Part shown: positions 15,061-24,169 of the stretch, in pieces | Layout: each line of letters starts with the position of its first letter | Position numbering within the stretch: the stretch's first letter is position 1 | NCBI GenBank assembly: GCA_965371445.1 | Contig: CBDUYN010000101.1 | Location: 1-36,002 of the forward strand | Reading direction: 5' to 3' | Length of the DNA: 36,002 nucleotides | Origin: DASWIG01 sp965371445 | Lineage (GTDB): Bacteria > Acidobacteriota > Thermoanaerobaculia > Multivoradales > J023 | Translations under genes and position numbers: made by a program | The notes under the pieces: model-generated | Seen by the model: only the letters and a program-made list of their open reading frames with translations | Databases searched by the model: none | What the model was told of the DNA's origin: nothing

Positions 15061-18000
15061 ATGGCGTCAGCAGAGTTTCTGGATTGCGAGCTCTACCTCG
15101 CGGCCGAAGGCGAGGCGCGTCTGTCTGTGGCCGGCAGGCATTACTCCGGACCGCCAGCGCTCGACGGCGAGCTCCGGTCGCGCTTGCGGAAAGCGTCGCT
15201 CGACCCGGTCGAATACGGCACCCTGCTCTTCGAGGCCCTTTTCCGGACCGACGAGGCCGAGCTCCTTGCCGGCTACCATGAGGGGCTGGCCATTGCCCAG
15301 CACGACCAGCTGAGCCTTCGCTTCCGGCTCCACCTCCACCCCACGCTGCCGCCGGAGCTCCACGAGCTCGACTGGGAGCTGCTCTACGATCCGCAAAAAC
15401 ACATCGCCTTCGGCCGTTCCCGGGAGATCGCCTTCTCGCGCTACCTGAGCGTCTCGCGCTCGCCGGGGACGGCGATCCTGGAGCGGCCGCGGATCTTGAT
15501 CGTCCTCGGATGCCCTCGGGACCTGGCCGACTACGGGATGCCCGAGCTCGACCGGGAACGCATGCGCCTTGCCGTCGAGAAAGCCATGAAGCCGCTCGCC
15601 GAACGGGTGAGCTACGAGTTCCTCGAAGCCCCGGCTACCGCCGGAGCGATCCGCGACCGGCTGCTCGCCGACGGCTTCCACGTCCTGCACCTGCAAGCGC
15701 ACGGCCTCTTGCCGCCGCGCTCTGGCCAGGCGGCGCTCGTGCTCGAGAGCGAGGACCGGTGCGCCCGCTTCGTCAAGGAGGCGCTGGTGGCGGAGATCGT
15801 CGAGGGAGATCGCCACCTTCGCCTCGTGACCTTGATCGCATGTCACGGCGGTGCGCCGGCGCAGAGCCGCCCCTTCAGCGGGCTGGGCCCGACGCTGGTC
15901 CAGCGGGGCGTGCCCGCGGTGATCGCGATGCGCCGGGAGATCAGCCTCGAGGCCGCGGTGGGCTTCACGGAGCACCTCTACCTCAATCTGAGCCGCAGTG
16001 GGCAGGTTGACTCCGCCGTGAACGCGGCGCGCCAGCAGCTCCACCTCGCGGAATGTCGCGAGTGGGGGACGCCGATGCTTTACATGCGGCTGCGCGAAGG
16101 CCGGTTGTGGGAAGCCACAAAAGAGGAGCCCGTGCCGGGCGCCACCGAGCCAGATTCTGACAGCGGTACCCACGAGATCGTGGACGATTTCCTGGCCCGC
16201 GTCGAGCGGGTCTGCCGCCTGCGCGAGAAAGACGGTGTGGAGATCGAACGCATCCTGAGCCCCGGCTCGGCGTTTGCCTACCTGCGGGTGACCGTCCAGG
16301 ACGACGGCATCGTTCGCATCTATCCGGTGGGTGCCTTGAGCGGCCGGGTGAGCGTGGATCTGCTCGAGAAGTTCCTCGCGGTCCATCGCCGCTACCGCGA
16401 GGCCGATCCCGGCGTGATCTCCACCCTGGTCTGCGGGGGACCGCCGGCACCGCCGGGGCTGGTCCGCCGAGCGTCGACCGAGCGTGTGAGGCTGCGCAGC
16501 TTCGTGGAATACCAGGGTCTGATCGACTTTCGAAGCTACGTGGCGCGGCAGTGGCGCAAACGGGCCGAGGATCCGCGGTATCCCCCGAGCCTGTACGTGC
16601 CTCAGCGGATCCGCTACCGGACGGGGGGCGAGGAGCACGAGGGCGAGGCTCTCGAAACGGTCACCTCGTGGCTTCGCGACGAGCACGGACGTTTCATCCT
16701 GATCCTGGGAGACTTCGGCACCGGCAAGACCTTCCTGCTCCACGAGTTGGCGCGGCGCCTGGGGGAGAAGGGCGCGCCTCTCGTCCCCGTTCTGATCGAG
16801 ATGCGCGACCTGGAAAAAGGGCACAGCCTCGACGCTTTGGTGGCCCAGCACCTCGTGCGCTCGGGCATGGAGCGCATCGACCTCAAGGCCTTTCGCTACA
16901 TGCTGGAGAAAGGACGCATCGCGCTGCTCTTCGACGGCTTCGACGAGCTCGCCCTGCGGGTCACCTACGAACGTGCCACGGAACATTTCGCGACGCTGCT
17001 CGAAGCTTCGCAGGGCCAGGAGGCCAAGGTGATCGTGACCAGCCGGACGCAGCATTTCGAGTCGGATCAGCAGGTCAAGACCGCGCTCGGCGAACGTATC
17101 GACCTGCTCGCCGGACGCCGCATCGCCCGCCTGCAACGCTTCGACGCGCGCCAGGTCCGGTGTTTTCTGGTCAATCGGCTCGGCGACGAGGCGTCGGCCG
17201 ACGAGCGCCTGGCCCTGCTCGAAGAGGTCCACGACCTGACGGGCCTCGCGGAGAATCCGCGGCTCCTCGGTTTCATCGCCGACCTCGACCCCCAGGACCT
17301 ACGCTCCGCTCAGCGGCGGGAAGGCGGGATCACCGCGGCGGGCCTCTACCAGTTGCTGCTCGACCGCTGGCTGGGCTACGAATACGACCGCCATCAGCCG
17401 CGCGGCGCCCTCGCCGTGCTGACGGTCGAGCAGCGATGGGACGCCGTCACCCAGCTCGCCTTGCACCTGTGGCCCAGGAGCGAGCCGACGATCGACGTCG
17501 GCGACCTCCGCCAAGAGGTGTCCCGGGTCCTGAAAGGCCTGGTCGATCGCAATCCCGAGGTGGGGAAAGACCCTGAACCTCGGCTGAGCGAACAGGTGGC
17601 CGCCCACCAGGTGGGATCGGGAACGCTTCTCGTCCGTGACGGCGAAGGTGCGTTTTCCTTCATCCACCAGTCCGTCCTGGAATGGCTGGTGGCGCGCCAG
17701 GCGGCGCAGGAGCTTCGTCACGACGCGGCTTCCTCAAGAATCCTCGGCCTGCGTGTCATCTCGGCGCTCATGGCCGACTTCCTGCGCGACCTTGCCGGCC
17801 CCGGGCGGTTGGCCACCTGGGTGAGGAAGACGTTGAGCTCGTCGAGCCACAAGGTCGCGATCCAGAACGCCTTCCTGCTGATGGGCCGGCTCGAGGAAGC
17901 GCTTCGGGAGCCGTTCGACTTGACCGCCCAGGACCTTCGGGGCAAGGACTTCTCGCGGCAGGACCTCTCGGGGTCCGACCTGAGCCGCGCCGACCTGTCG

Positions 18001-20280
18001 TCGGCGCGGCTGCTCGGCACGCGGCTCGAAAAAGCCCGGCTCCAGGGGACTCAGCTTTCAGCTGCCGACCTGTCCCGGGCCGACCTTCGTTCGGCGGACC
18101 TGCGCCGCGCGAACCTGTCGGGAGCGCGGCTCCTGGGAGCGGACCTGCGCCAGGCCAGGCTCCGGGGAAGCGTCCTCCGGCGGGCCAAGTTGGTCGGTGC
18201 CAGGCTCGACGAGCCATCCCTGCAACACGCCGAGCTCTATGGCTTCGCTCCCCCACGACCGACGCGGGTGCTGCCCTGGGTGGCCTCGGCCTCGACCTGC
18301 CGCGCCGCCGCCTGGAGCGGCGACGACGAGCTCCTCGTGACCGCTCATGCCGACGCCAGCCTGCGCCTGTGGGAGGTCGAGACCGGGCTCCAAATCCGCC
18401 GCTTCGAGGGACACACGGACACCGTCTTGTGCCTCGCCTGGAGCCGCGGCGGCGAAACCCTGGCCTCGGGCTCCAAAGACCGGACGGTGAGGCTCTGGGA
18501 CGTCGCGTCGGACGAGGCACCGCGCGTCTTTTGTGGTCACGAGCTGGCGGTCACGAGCCTCGCCTGGGACGGCAGCGGCCAGCGCCTGGCTTCCGGGTCC
18601 AAGGATGGGAAGGTCCGGATCTGGGACGTCGTCTCGGGAGAGGTCAAAGCGACCCTTGGGCAGGCGGAAGCAGCGGTCACGAGCCTCGCCTGGAGCGGCA
18701 ACGGAGGCGTTCTGGCGTCCGGCTCGGAAACGGGCCACATCCGGCTCTGGGACGTGGCATCCGGTGAGCCCACGTCCGGAGAGCCGACGTCCGGAGAGCC
18801 CAGGGTCTTGGGGGCTCATACCCAGGCGGTCACGAGCCTCGTGTGGAGCCCGGACGGCGACCTCCTGGGCTCCGGCTCCCGGGACCGGACCGTACGGCTC
18901 TGGGACGTCGCGAACACCGCGCCGTTCCGCACGCTGGAGGGCCATCGGGGCAGCATCATGAGCGTCGCCTGGAGCCCGCAGGGCCGCACCCTGGCCTCCG
19001 GCTCCGCAGACCGGACGGTCCAGCTCTGGGACGTCGCCACCGGCGAGCCGTCGCGAACTCTCGAAGGTCATGGCGGGGCGGTCACAAGCGTCGCCTGGAG
19101 CGGCGACGGACGCACTCTGGCCTCCGGCTCGATCGACCGCACCGTACGGCTCTGGGACGTCGCGAAGGGCGAGTCGTACCGAACGCTTCGCGACTGCGCC
19201 GGAGTGGTGGTGAGCGTCGCCTGCTCGCCGGCCGGCGGCAGCCTCGCTTCGGGCTCCAAGACCGGCGCGGTCCGGCTCTGGGACGTCAAGACCGGCGAAT
19301 CGCCCCGGCTCCTCAAAGGCCATGAAGACGGGGTCTTGAGCCTGGCCTACAGCGGCGACGGACGGCGCCTGGCCTCCGGCTCCTTCGACCGGACGGTGCG
19401 GATCTGGGACGTCGCCGCCGGAGAGACGTCGGGAACGCTCGAAGGTCACTCGGGGGCGGTCGGAACCGTCGCCTGGAGCGGCGACGCCGCGCGCCTGGCC
19501 TCCGGTTGCTCGGACTGCAAGGTAAGGATCTGGGACCCTGCCTCGCGCGAGCTCCTGCGCACCCTCGAAGGCCATACGCAAGCCGTCGCGAGCGTCGCCT
19601 GGAGCGGTGACGGACGGTGCCTGGTGTCGGGCTCCTTTGACCGCACCCTGCGCCTCTGGAACGGCGAGGACCGAGAGCCCTACAAGGTGCTGAGGGGCCA
19701 CTCCGAAGCCGTCCTGAGCGTCGCCTGGAGCGACGACGCCGAGATCCTGGCCTCCGGCTCGCAGGACAAGACGGTGTGGCTCTGGAACGCCACGAGCGGC
19801 GAGAAGCTACGCCGTCTGGAAGGCCATGGCGGAGCGATCCTAAACGTCGCTTACAGCCCGGACCAACGGAGCCTCGCGTCGGCGGGCGACGACCGGACGA
19901 TCCGGCTTTGGGACGTCGAAACAGGTGCCTGCCGCGCCCGGCTCGACGGTCACGGCGACACGGTCGTACGCGTCGCCTGGAGCGCTGACGGACGGCATCT
20001 TTATTCCGGGTCGTCCGACAACACGATCCGGGTTTGGGAGCTTCCTGGCGGTCTCTGCCTGGTGGTCCTGGTCCATCTACCCGAGGGTTGGGTCGCCTTT
20101 GCTCCCAACGACCGATTGCGGTCCGGACGCTATAAGCTGGGCGGCGAGACGGCCGGGGAGTTTTGGCATTCAATCGGCCTGTGCCGTTTCGAGCCCGGGG
20201 AGCTCGATCCCTACCTCGGGGAGCCGTTACGCGTGGCCGCGGGCGAGCCGCTCGTCCCGGAGCTGTCGAAATCGAAGTAA
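15061..20280 (+). CDS. CHAT protease - NACHT NTPase - pentapeptide - WD40 STAND protein
   Basis: The giant protein has 1739 residues. Residues about 130-355 are a CHAT (caspase-like) protease with His214 (LHLQAHG) and Cys261 (LIACHGG). Residues about 375-520 are an unassigned linking domain. Residues about 540-860 are a NACHT NTPase: Walker A GDFGTGKT (550-557), Walker B LLFDGFDE (622-629), sensor VIVTSR. Residues about 954-1061 are pentapeptide repeats (A/S-D-L-x-x). Then come 14 WD40 repeats (about 1068-1665), enough for two seven-bladed propellers, and a C-terminal tail with GLCRFEPGELDP. Known STAND proteins use such repeats to sense a ligand, oligomerise through the NTPase and switch on the effector, so I infer ligand-triggered proteolysis in stress or phage response. 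ATG 15061 follows GGGAGGT; the frame is open upstream to 14824. A GGDEF gene follows after 30 bp. Confidence 0.92.
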   Translation: MASAEFLDCELYLAAEGEARLSVAGRHYSGPPALDGELRSRLRKASLDPVEYGTLLFEALFRTDEAELLAGYHEGLAIAQHDQLSLRFRLHLHPTLPPELHELDWELLYDPQKHIAFGRSREIAFSRYLSVSRSPGTAILERPRILIVLGCPRDLADYGMPELDRERMRLAVEKAMKPLAERVSYEFLEAPATAGAIRDRLLADGFHVLHLQAHGLLPPRSGQAALVLESEDRCARFVKEALVAEIVEGDRHLRLVTLIACHGGAPAQSRPFSGLGPTLVQRGVPAVIAMRREISLEAAVGFTEHLYLNLSRSGQVDSAVNAARQQLHLAECREWGTPMLYMRLREGRLWEATKEEPVPGATEPDSDSGTHEIVDDFLARVERVCRLREKDGVEIERILSPGSAFAYLRVTVQDDGIVRIYPVGALSGRVSVDLLEKFLAVHRRYREADPGVISTLVCGGPPAPPGLVRRASTERVRLRSFVEYQGLIDFRSYVARQWRKRAEDPRYPPSLYVPQRIRYRTGGEEHEGEALETVTSWLRDEHGRFILILGDFGTGKTFLLHELARRLGEKGAPLVPVLIEMRDLEKGHSLDALVAQHLVRSGMERIDLKAFRYMLEKGRIALLFDGFDELALRVTYERATEHFATLLEASQGQEAKVIVTSRTQHFESDQQVKTALGERIDLLAGRRIARLQRFDARQVRCFLVNRLGDEASADERLALLEEVHDLTGLAENPRLLGFIADLDPQDLRSAQRREGGITAAGLYQLLLDRWLGYEYDRHQPRGALAVLTVEQRWDAVTQLALHLWPRSEPTIDVGDLRQEVSRVLKGLVDRNPEVGKDPEPRLSEQVAAHQVGSGTLLVRDGEGAFSFIHQSVLEWLVARQAAQELRHDAASSRILGLRVISALMADFLRDLAGPGRLATWVRKTLSSSSHKVAIQNAFLLMGRLEEALREPFDLTAQDLRGKDFSRQDLSGSDLSRADLSSARLLGTRLEKARLQGTQLSAADLSRADLRSADLRRANLSGARLLGADLRQARLRGSVLRRAKLVGARLDEPSLQHAELYGFAPPRPTRVLPWVASASTCRAAAWSGDDELLVTAHADASLRLWEVETGLQIRRFEGHTDTVLCLAWSRGGETLASGSKDRTVRLWDVASDEAPRVFCGHELAVTSLAWDGSGQRLASGSKDGKVRIWDVVSGEVKATLGQAEAAVTSLAWSGNGGVLASGSETGHIRLWDVASGEPTSGEPTSGEPRVLGAHTQAVTSLVWSPDGDLLGSGSRDRTVRLWDVANTAPFRTLEGHRGSIMSVAWSPQGRTLASGSADRTVQLWDVATGEPSRTLEGHGGAVTSVAWSGDGRTLASGSIDRTVRLWDVAKGESYRTLRDCAGVVVSVACSPAGGSLASGSKTGAVRLWDVKTGESPRLLKGHEDGVLSLAYSGDGRRLASGSFDRTVRIWDVAAGETSGTLEGHSGAVGTVAWSGDAARLASGCSDCKVRIWDPASRELLRTLEGHTQAVASVAWSGDGRCLVSGSFDRTLRLWNGEDREPYKVLRGHSEAVLSVAWSDDAEILASGSQDKTVWLWNATSGEKLRRLEGHGGAILNVAYSPDQRSLASAGDDRTIRLWDVETGACRARLDGHGDTVVRVAWSADGRHLYSGSSDNTIRVWELPGGLCLVVLVHLPEGWVAFAPNDRLRSGRYKLGGETAGEFWHSIGLCRFEPGELDPYLGEPLRVAAGEPLVPELSKSK
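18760..18804 (+). repeat. 15-bp tandem triplication inside the WD40 region
   Basis: Three copies of TCCGGAGAGCCCACG-like sequence at 18760-18774, 18775-18789 and 18790-18804 encode SGEPT-SGEPT-SGEPR. This in-frame slippage adds two pentapeptides to a loop after the fourth repeat. The surrounding WD40 repeats themselves show an exact 126-bp period; for example AGCGTCGCCT starts at 18961, 19087 and 19213. Confidence 0.8.
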
Positions 20281-20310
20281 GACTGTGGAAACGCAAGGAG
20301 GGGGTAACCC

Positions 20311-21957
20311 ATGAGTAGCTCCGACAAATCAGCCATTGTCTACCTGCGCGCCATCCAGGAGGAGTTCCTCCAGGAGCTCCCGGAGAGGGTCCGTGGCATG
20401 GAGGTCACCTGGGAGTCGATCGCCGCGGGTCAATCTTCGCGGGAGAGCCTGGAGGAGCTGCGCCGCGAGGCGCACACGGTGAGAGGCGAGAGTGCCACGT
20501 TCGGTTTTCTCTGGATCAGCCAGGCCGCCGAGACTGTGGAAAGCTCGATGAAATCTCTGATCGACCAATCGACGAACGGCGAGCGGCCCGAGGTCGGCCA
20601 CCAGATCCAGGACATCCTCCGAGCCTATGAAAAGTATTCCCTCGACCGTCTGCCTGACATCCCGAACATCGTGCCGGACGTCGAATCCCGGCCCTCGGGC
20701 GAGGAAAGCCTCATCTTCCTGGTGGAGGACGACGAAGGGCTCGCCAAAGCCATAGCGATGCAGCTTGGCCACTACGGATACCAGGTCACGGTCTTCAACC
20801 AACTGTCGGACCTCGACCGGCAGATCCGGGAGCGCTCGCCCATCGCGGTCGTCATGGACATCATCTTCGAAGAGGGAGACCTCGCCGGTGCCGACTTCAT
20901 CATCGACGAGATGCGCAAGACCCACGAGAAGCCTTTACACGTCATCTTTACGTCGGTCCGTGCCGACATGGAAGCCCGGCTACAAGCCTACCGGGCAGGC
21001 TGCGACGCCTATTTCACCAAGCCCGTCGACGTCAACGCGCTGGCCGACAAGCTGGACCAGCTCACCGGCCGCCTGGAGAAGCGCCCTTACGAGATCCTGG
21101 TCGTCGACGACGACCTGACCTCGGCGAACTTCTACGCCCACACGTTGCGCCGTGCCGGCATGAACGTCACGGTGACGAGCGACCCGATGAACGTGCTCGA
21201 TCAGATCGAGACGAGGCGTCCCGATCTGATCCTGCTCGACGTCTACATGCCGGTATGCGACGGTCCGGAGCTGGCGGCGGTGCTGCGTCAACACGAGATC
21301 CACCTGAGCATCCCGATCGTCTTCCTCTCGGCCGAGAGCGACTTCGACGAGCAGGTCACCGCGCTCGCCGCCGGCGGCGACGAATTCCTCACCAAGCCCA
21401 TCGAGCCGCGGCACCTGGTCGCCATGGTCCTCTCCCGCGCCCAGCACGGGCGGCTGCTCGGGACGATGATCTACCAGGACTCCCTGACCGGGCTACCCAA
21501 CCACAGCAAGCTGGTTCAGGAGCTGCCGAGCGAATTGAAGCGCTCCGCCCGGGAGAAAGCTCCGTTGACGTTTGCCCGGCTGGACCTCGACACGTTCAAA
21601 TCCGTCAACGAGGAGTACGGGACGCACACGGGGGACCGCGTCCTACGAAGCCTTGCCGGAATCCTGAAGAAGCGCCTACGGAAAACGGACACGATCGCAC
21701 GCTACGGCGGCGACGAGTTCGCCGCCATCCTGCCCGCGACGACCGGTGCCGAGGCGAAGGGAATCTTCGAGGACATCACATCCAGCTTCGCGCAGATCGG
21801 ACACGTCGTCGGCGAGGAGAGGTTCACGGTCACGATCAGCTGTGGTCTGGCGACCTACCCGAGCTATCCCAACGCGGAGCTTCTGACCGAGGCGACCGGC
21901 AACGCGCTTGCGGAGGCGAAGCGGCGAGGCAAGAGTCGGGTGGCGCTTTTTGACTGA
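20311..21957 (+). CDS. HPt - REC - REC - GGDEF protein (putative diguanylate cyclase)
   Basis: The 548-residue cytoplasmic protein has four modules. An HPt domain (about 10-115) carries phospho-acceptor His55 in REAHTVRGES. REC1 (about 138-255) has Asp183 in VVMDIIF, and REC2 (about 263-380) has Asp310 in LLDVYMP. The GGDEF domain (about 390-548) has an intact GGDEF motif at 466-470 and an intact RxxD inhibitory site at 457-460, exactly five residues earlier. It should therefore make c-di-GMP and be product-inhibited. No kinase domain is present, so phosphoryl groups must come from an unlinked histidine kinase. The ribosome site AAGGAGGGGG before ATG 20311 is very strong. It lies 30 bp after the CHAT-NACHT gene and is probably in the same transcript. 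Confidence 0.92.
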   Translation: MSSSDKSAIVYLRAIQEEFLQELPERVRGMEVTWESIAAGQSSRESLEELRREAHTVRGESATFGFLWISQAAETVESSMKSLIDQSTNGERPEVGHQIQDILRAYEKYSLDRLPDIPNIVPDVESRPSGEESLIFLVEDDEGLAKAIAMQLGHYGYQVTVFNQLSDLDRQIRERSPIAVVMDIIFEEGDLAGADFIIDEMRKTHEKPLHVIFTSVRADMEARLQAYRAGCDAYFTKPVDVNALADKLDQLTGRLEKRPYEILVVDDDLTSANFYAHTLRRAGMNVTVTSDPMNVLDQIETRRPDLILLDVYMPVCDGPELAAVLRQHEIHLSIPIVFLSAESDFDEQVTALAAGGDEFLTKPIEPRHLVAMVLSRAQHGRLLGTMIYQDSLTGLPNHSKLVQELPSELKRSAREKAPLTFARLDLDTFKSVNEEYGTHTGDRVLRSLAGILKKRLRKTDTIARYGGDEFAAILPATTGAEAKGIFEDITSSFAQIGHVVGEERFTVTISCGLATYPSYPNAELLTEATGNALAEAKRRGKSRVALFD

Positions 21958-22071
21958 CTTCCTACTGGGCCCAAGGCAAGAACGCCTCGTCCGGCGATCG
22001 AGACTATGCCCTACAAGGCGAAGAGGTCGACCGCGCCCTCCCGTGAGTGGTGCGGATCGCCCCAGAACGGT

Positions 22072-22077
22072 TAGACT
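22072..22077 (+). promoter_or_regulatory. -10-like element directly before pepQ
   Basis: TAGACT lies 7 nt before the pepQ ATG, which has no Shine-Dalgarno. This fits the leaderless pattern seen at edd and the methyltransferase gene. No convincing -35. Confidence 0.35.
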
Positions 22078-22084
22078 CCCCCTC

Positions 22085-23437
22085 ATGAACGAGACCGACT
22101 CCTACCGCCAACACCTAACCACCCTCGACGAGCAGCTCGCTCGAGCCCTGGAGCTCGCCGCGGCCACCGGCCGTGGCTACCGGGGGGCCGTCTTCTACTC
22201 CGGCCGCGCCGGCGTCTACCACCGCGACGACCGCGGTGTGCCCTTCTGGCCGAGCCACCACTTCCGCCGCTGGGTTCCGCCGCTCGACGGGCCCGAGCAC
22301 CTCGTCCTGGCGCGTCCGGGCGAGCGTCCCCGCGTCGTGCGGGTGAGCCCCCGTGACTACTGGTACGACACCGCGCCGCCGCCCACCTCCTACTGGGAAG
22401 AGGCCGTCGAGCTCACCGAGGTCGAGAAGCTCACCGACGCCAAGGACGCCCTCCGAGCGCTCGACGACGTCGCCTGGGTCGGCCCCTCTCCCGAGGCCGC
22501 GGCCGAGCTCGGGATCGCCGAGCGCGACGTCGAGCCCGACGAGCTCATGAAGCCCCTCGACTGGTTCCGGGCCTACAAGAGCGCCCACGAGGTCTCCCGG
22601 CTCGAAGAGGCCGCAAGGAAGACCGCTGCCGGCCATCAGGCGGCCCGCAAGGCCTTCAAGGCCTGGGGCTCGGAGCGCGAGATCCACTGGGCTTATCTCA
22701 AGGCGTCGGAGCAGATCGAGGCCGAGGTCCCCTACGACACCATCGTCGCCCTCGACGAAAAAGCCGCCATCCTCCACTACCAGATGAAGCGCGGCCCGGA
22801 GACCGACCCCGGCAAGGTCCTCCTGATCGACGCCGGAGCCGGCCACGAGGGCTACGCCATCGACATCACCCGCACCTGGGCACAGGAGGACTGCGAGGAC
22901 GAATTCACCGCTCTCGTCGAGGCCGTCGACCTGCTCGAGCGCGAGCTCGTCGCCGGGACCGTCGCGGGGCGTCCCTACCTGGAGGTCCACGAGGAGGCCT
23001 ACCTCGGGATCAGCCGCATCCTGGTGGAGGTGGGGATCCTGAAGACGGGGGTCGAGGAGGCCGTGGATCGTCATCTGACGTCTGCGTTTTTCCCTCACGG
23101 CGTCGGGCACCATCTCGGCCTCCAGGTCCACGACGTGGGCGGACACCAGGCGGGACCCGAGGGCGGCGAGGTCAAGCCGCCCGCCGGGCACCCGTTCCTG
23201 CGCAACACCCGGATCCTGGAGCCCGGGCACGTGGTGACGATCGAGCCGGGGCTCTACTTCATCGACATGCTCCTCGAACCGCTGCGCTCCGGCGAAGACG
23301 CGTCCGCGATCGACTGGGACCTGGTCGATCGTCTGGCCCCGCACGGTGGGGTGCGCATCGAGGACAACGTCCTCGTCACCGACGACGGCCCCCGGGACCT
23401 CACCCGGTCCCTGATCCCGGGACCACGGGGCGAGTAG
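22085..23437 (+). CDS. pepQ: Xaa-Pro dipeptidase (M24B)
   Basis: PepQ hydrolyses dipeptides with C-terminal proline in the cytoplasm. The 450-residue product aligns along its length with E. coli PepQ as I remember it (443 residues), including the YDTAPPPTSYW, VPYDTIVAL and HGVGHHLGLQVHDV segments. All five di-metal ligands are visible: Asp249, Asp260, His338, Glu387 and Glu426. The start is ATG 22085. No ribosome site precedes it, but TAGACT lies 7 nt upstream, so the mRNA may be leaderless. The frame is open further upstream over the end of the GGDEF gene, which looks fortuitous. Two genes follow with 12-bp spacing and a 4-bp overlap, forming an operon. Confidence 0.93.
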   Translation: MNETDSYRQHLTTLDEQLARALELAAATGRGYRGAVFYSGRAGVYHRDDRGVPFWPSHHFRRWVPPLDGPEHLVLARPGERPRVVRVSPRDYWYDTAPPPTSYWEEAVELTEVEKLTDAKDALRALDDVAWVGPSPEAAAELGIAERDVEPDELMKPLDWFRAYKSAHEVSRLEEAARKTAAGHQAARKAFKAWGSEREIHWAYLKASEQIEAEVPYDTIVALDEKAAILHYQMKRGPETDPGKVLLIDAGAGHEGYAIDITRTWAQEDCEDEFTALVEAVDLLERELVAGTVAGRPYLEVHEEAYLGISRILVEVGILKTGVEEAVDRHLTSAFFPHGVGHHLGLQVHDVGGHQAGPEGGEVKPPAGHPFLRNTRILEPGHVVTIEPGLYFIDMLLEPLRSGEDASAIDWDLVDRLAPHGGVRIEDNVLVTDDGPRDLTRSLIPGPRGE

Positions 23438-23449
23438 AGGGAGGCGATC

Positions 23450-24169
23450 GTGGGTCTGCCGGTCAAGCCCATTTTCCTGTTCGCCGACTCGCAGCTCCTT
23501 TTCTGGCGCGGCGACGACGGGAAGCTCTTCCTGGAACGTGTGCGCGAGGAGGTCGATTCCGTTGCGCCCAAGGCCGCCTACGTTGGCGCATCGAACGGCG
23601 ACCAGCCGGAGTTCTACGAGCTGTTTCGGGGCGCCGTGGAAGGGATCGGCTGGAAGGACTGCCGGATGATCCCGACCGAGCCGTCGGACGAAGACCTGGA
23701 GTTCTTCGACGAAGCCGACCTCGTGCTGCTCGCCGGAGGGGACGTGCGCCGCGGCTGGCGGGCCTTCAAGAAAAATGGCCTGAGCCAGAAGATCATCGAG
23801 CGCTACTACGGCGGCGCGGTGCTCGTCGGGGTCTCGGCGGGCGCCGTCCAGCTCGGCCTGCGCGGCTTCTGGGAAGAGGAAGGCGACAAGCTCAAGCTCT
23901 TCGAGACCTTCAAGCTCGTGCCGGCGATCGTCGACGTCCATGAAGAGTCCAGCGAGTGGCGGCGGCTCGGGCGGTGCCTGAAGCGGGCCGACGAGAAGCT
24001 CCAGGGGCTCGGGATCCCTTCGGGCGGCGGCGCGATCCTACACCAGGATTTGAGCGTCGAGCCCGTACGCCGGTCGCTCGTCGAGCTCACCCTCGACGAG
24101 GAAGGCGAGCTACGACAATCCCTCGTCTTCCCCGGCGGCGAGGACGAGAAGAAGCCGGACCCAGCGTGA
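23450..24169 (+). CDS. S51/cyanophycinase-like peptidase (class I GATase fold)
   Basis: The 239-residue product has the nucleophile elbow VGVSAGAV with Ser129 and the preceding VLLAGGDVRRGW, as in the dipeptidase E / cyanophycinase family of serine peptidases. The later segment GGGAILHQD may help form the active site. These enzymes cut aspartyl dipeptides or cyanophycin; the substrate here is not clear. There is no signal peptide, so it should be cytoplasmic. It starts with GTG 23450 behind AGGGAGG. It lies 12 bp after pepQ, another peptide-degrading enzyme, and overlaps the next gene by GTGA, so the three are probably co-translated. The last 15 residues are acidic and lysine-rich. Confidence 0.82.
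   Translation: MGLPVKPIFLFADSQLLFWRGDDGKLFLERVREEVDSVAPKAAYVGASNGDQPEFYELFRGAVEGIGWKDCRMIPTEPSDEDLEFFDEADLVLLAGGDVRRGWRAFKKNGLSQKIIERYYGGAVLVGVSAGAVQLGLRGFWEEEGDKLKLFETFKLVPAIVDVHEESSEWRRLGRCLKRADEKLQGLGIPSGGGAILHQDLSVEPVRRSLVELTLDEEGELRQSLVFPGGEDEKKPDPA

Noticed and set aside
15067..17232. Long antisense open frame under the CHAT-NACHT gene
   Set aside because: Such frames arise from GC-rich codon use; its sequence is low-complexity Arg/Glu/Gly-rich with no domain, while the plus strand has a clear domain chain.
18262..20055. CRISPR-like regular repeats
   Set aside because: The 126-bp period is explained by in-frame WD40 repeats within one open reading frame.
21908..22084. Upstream extension of the pepQ frame
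   Set aside because: It overlaps the GGDEF gene, is Arg-rich and unlike PepQ, whose N-terminus matches from ATG 22085.
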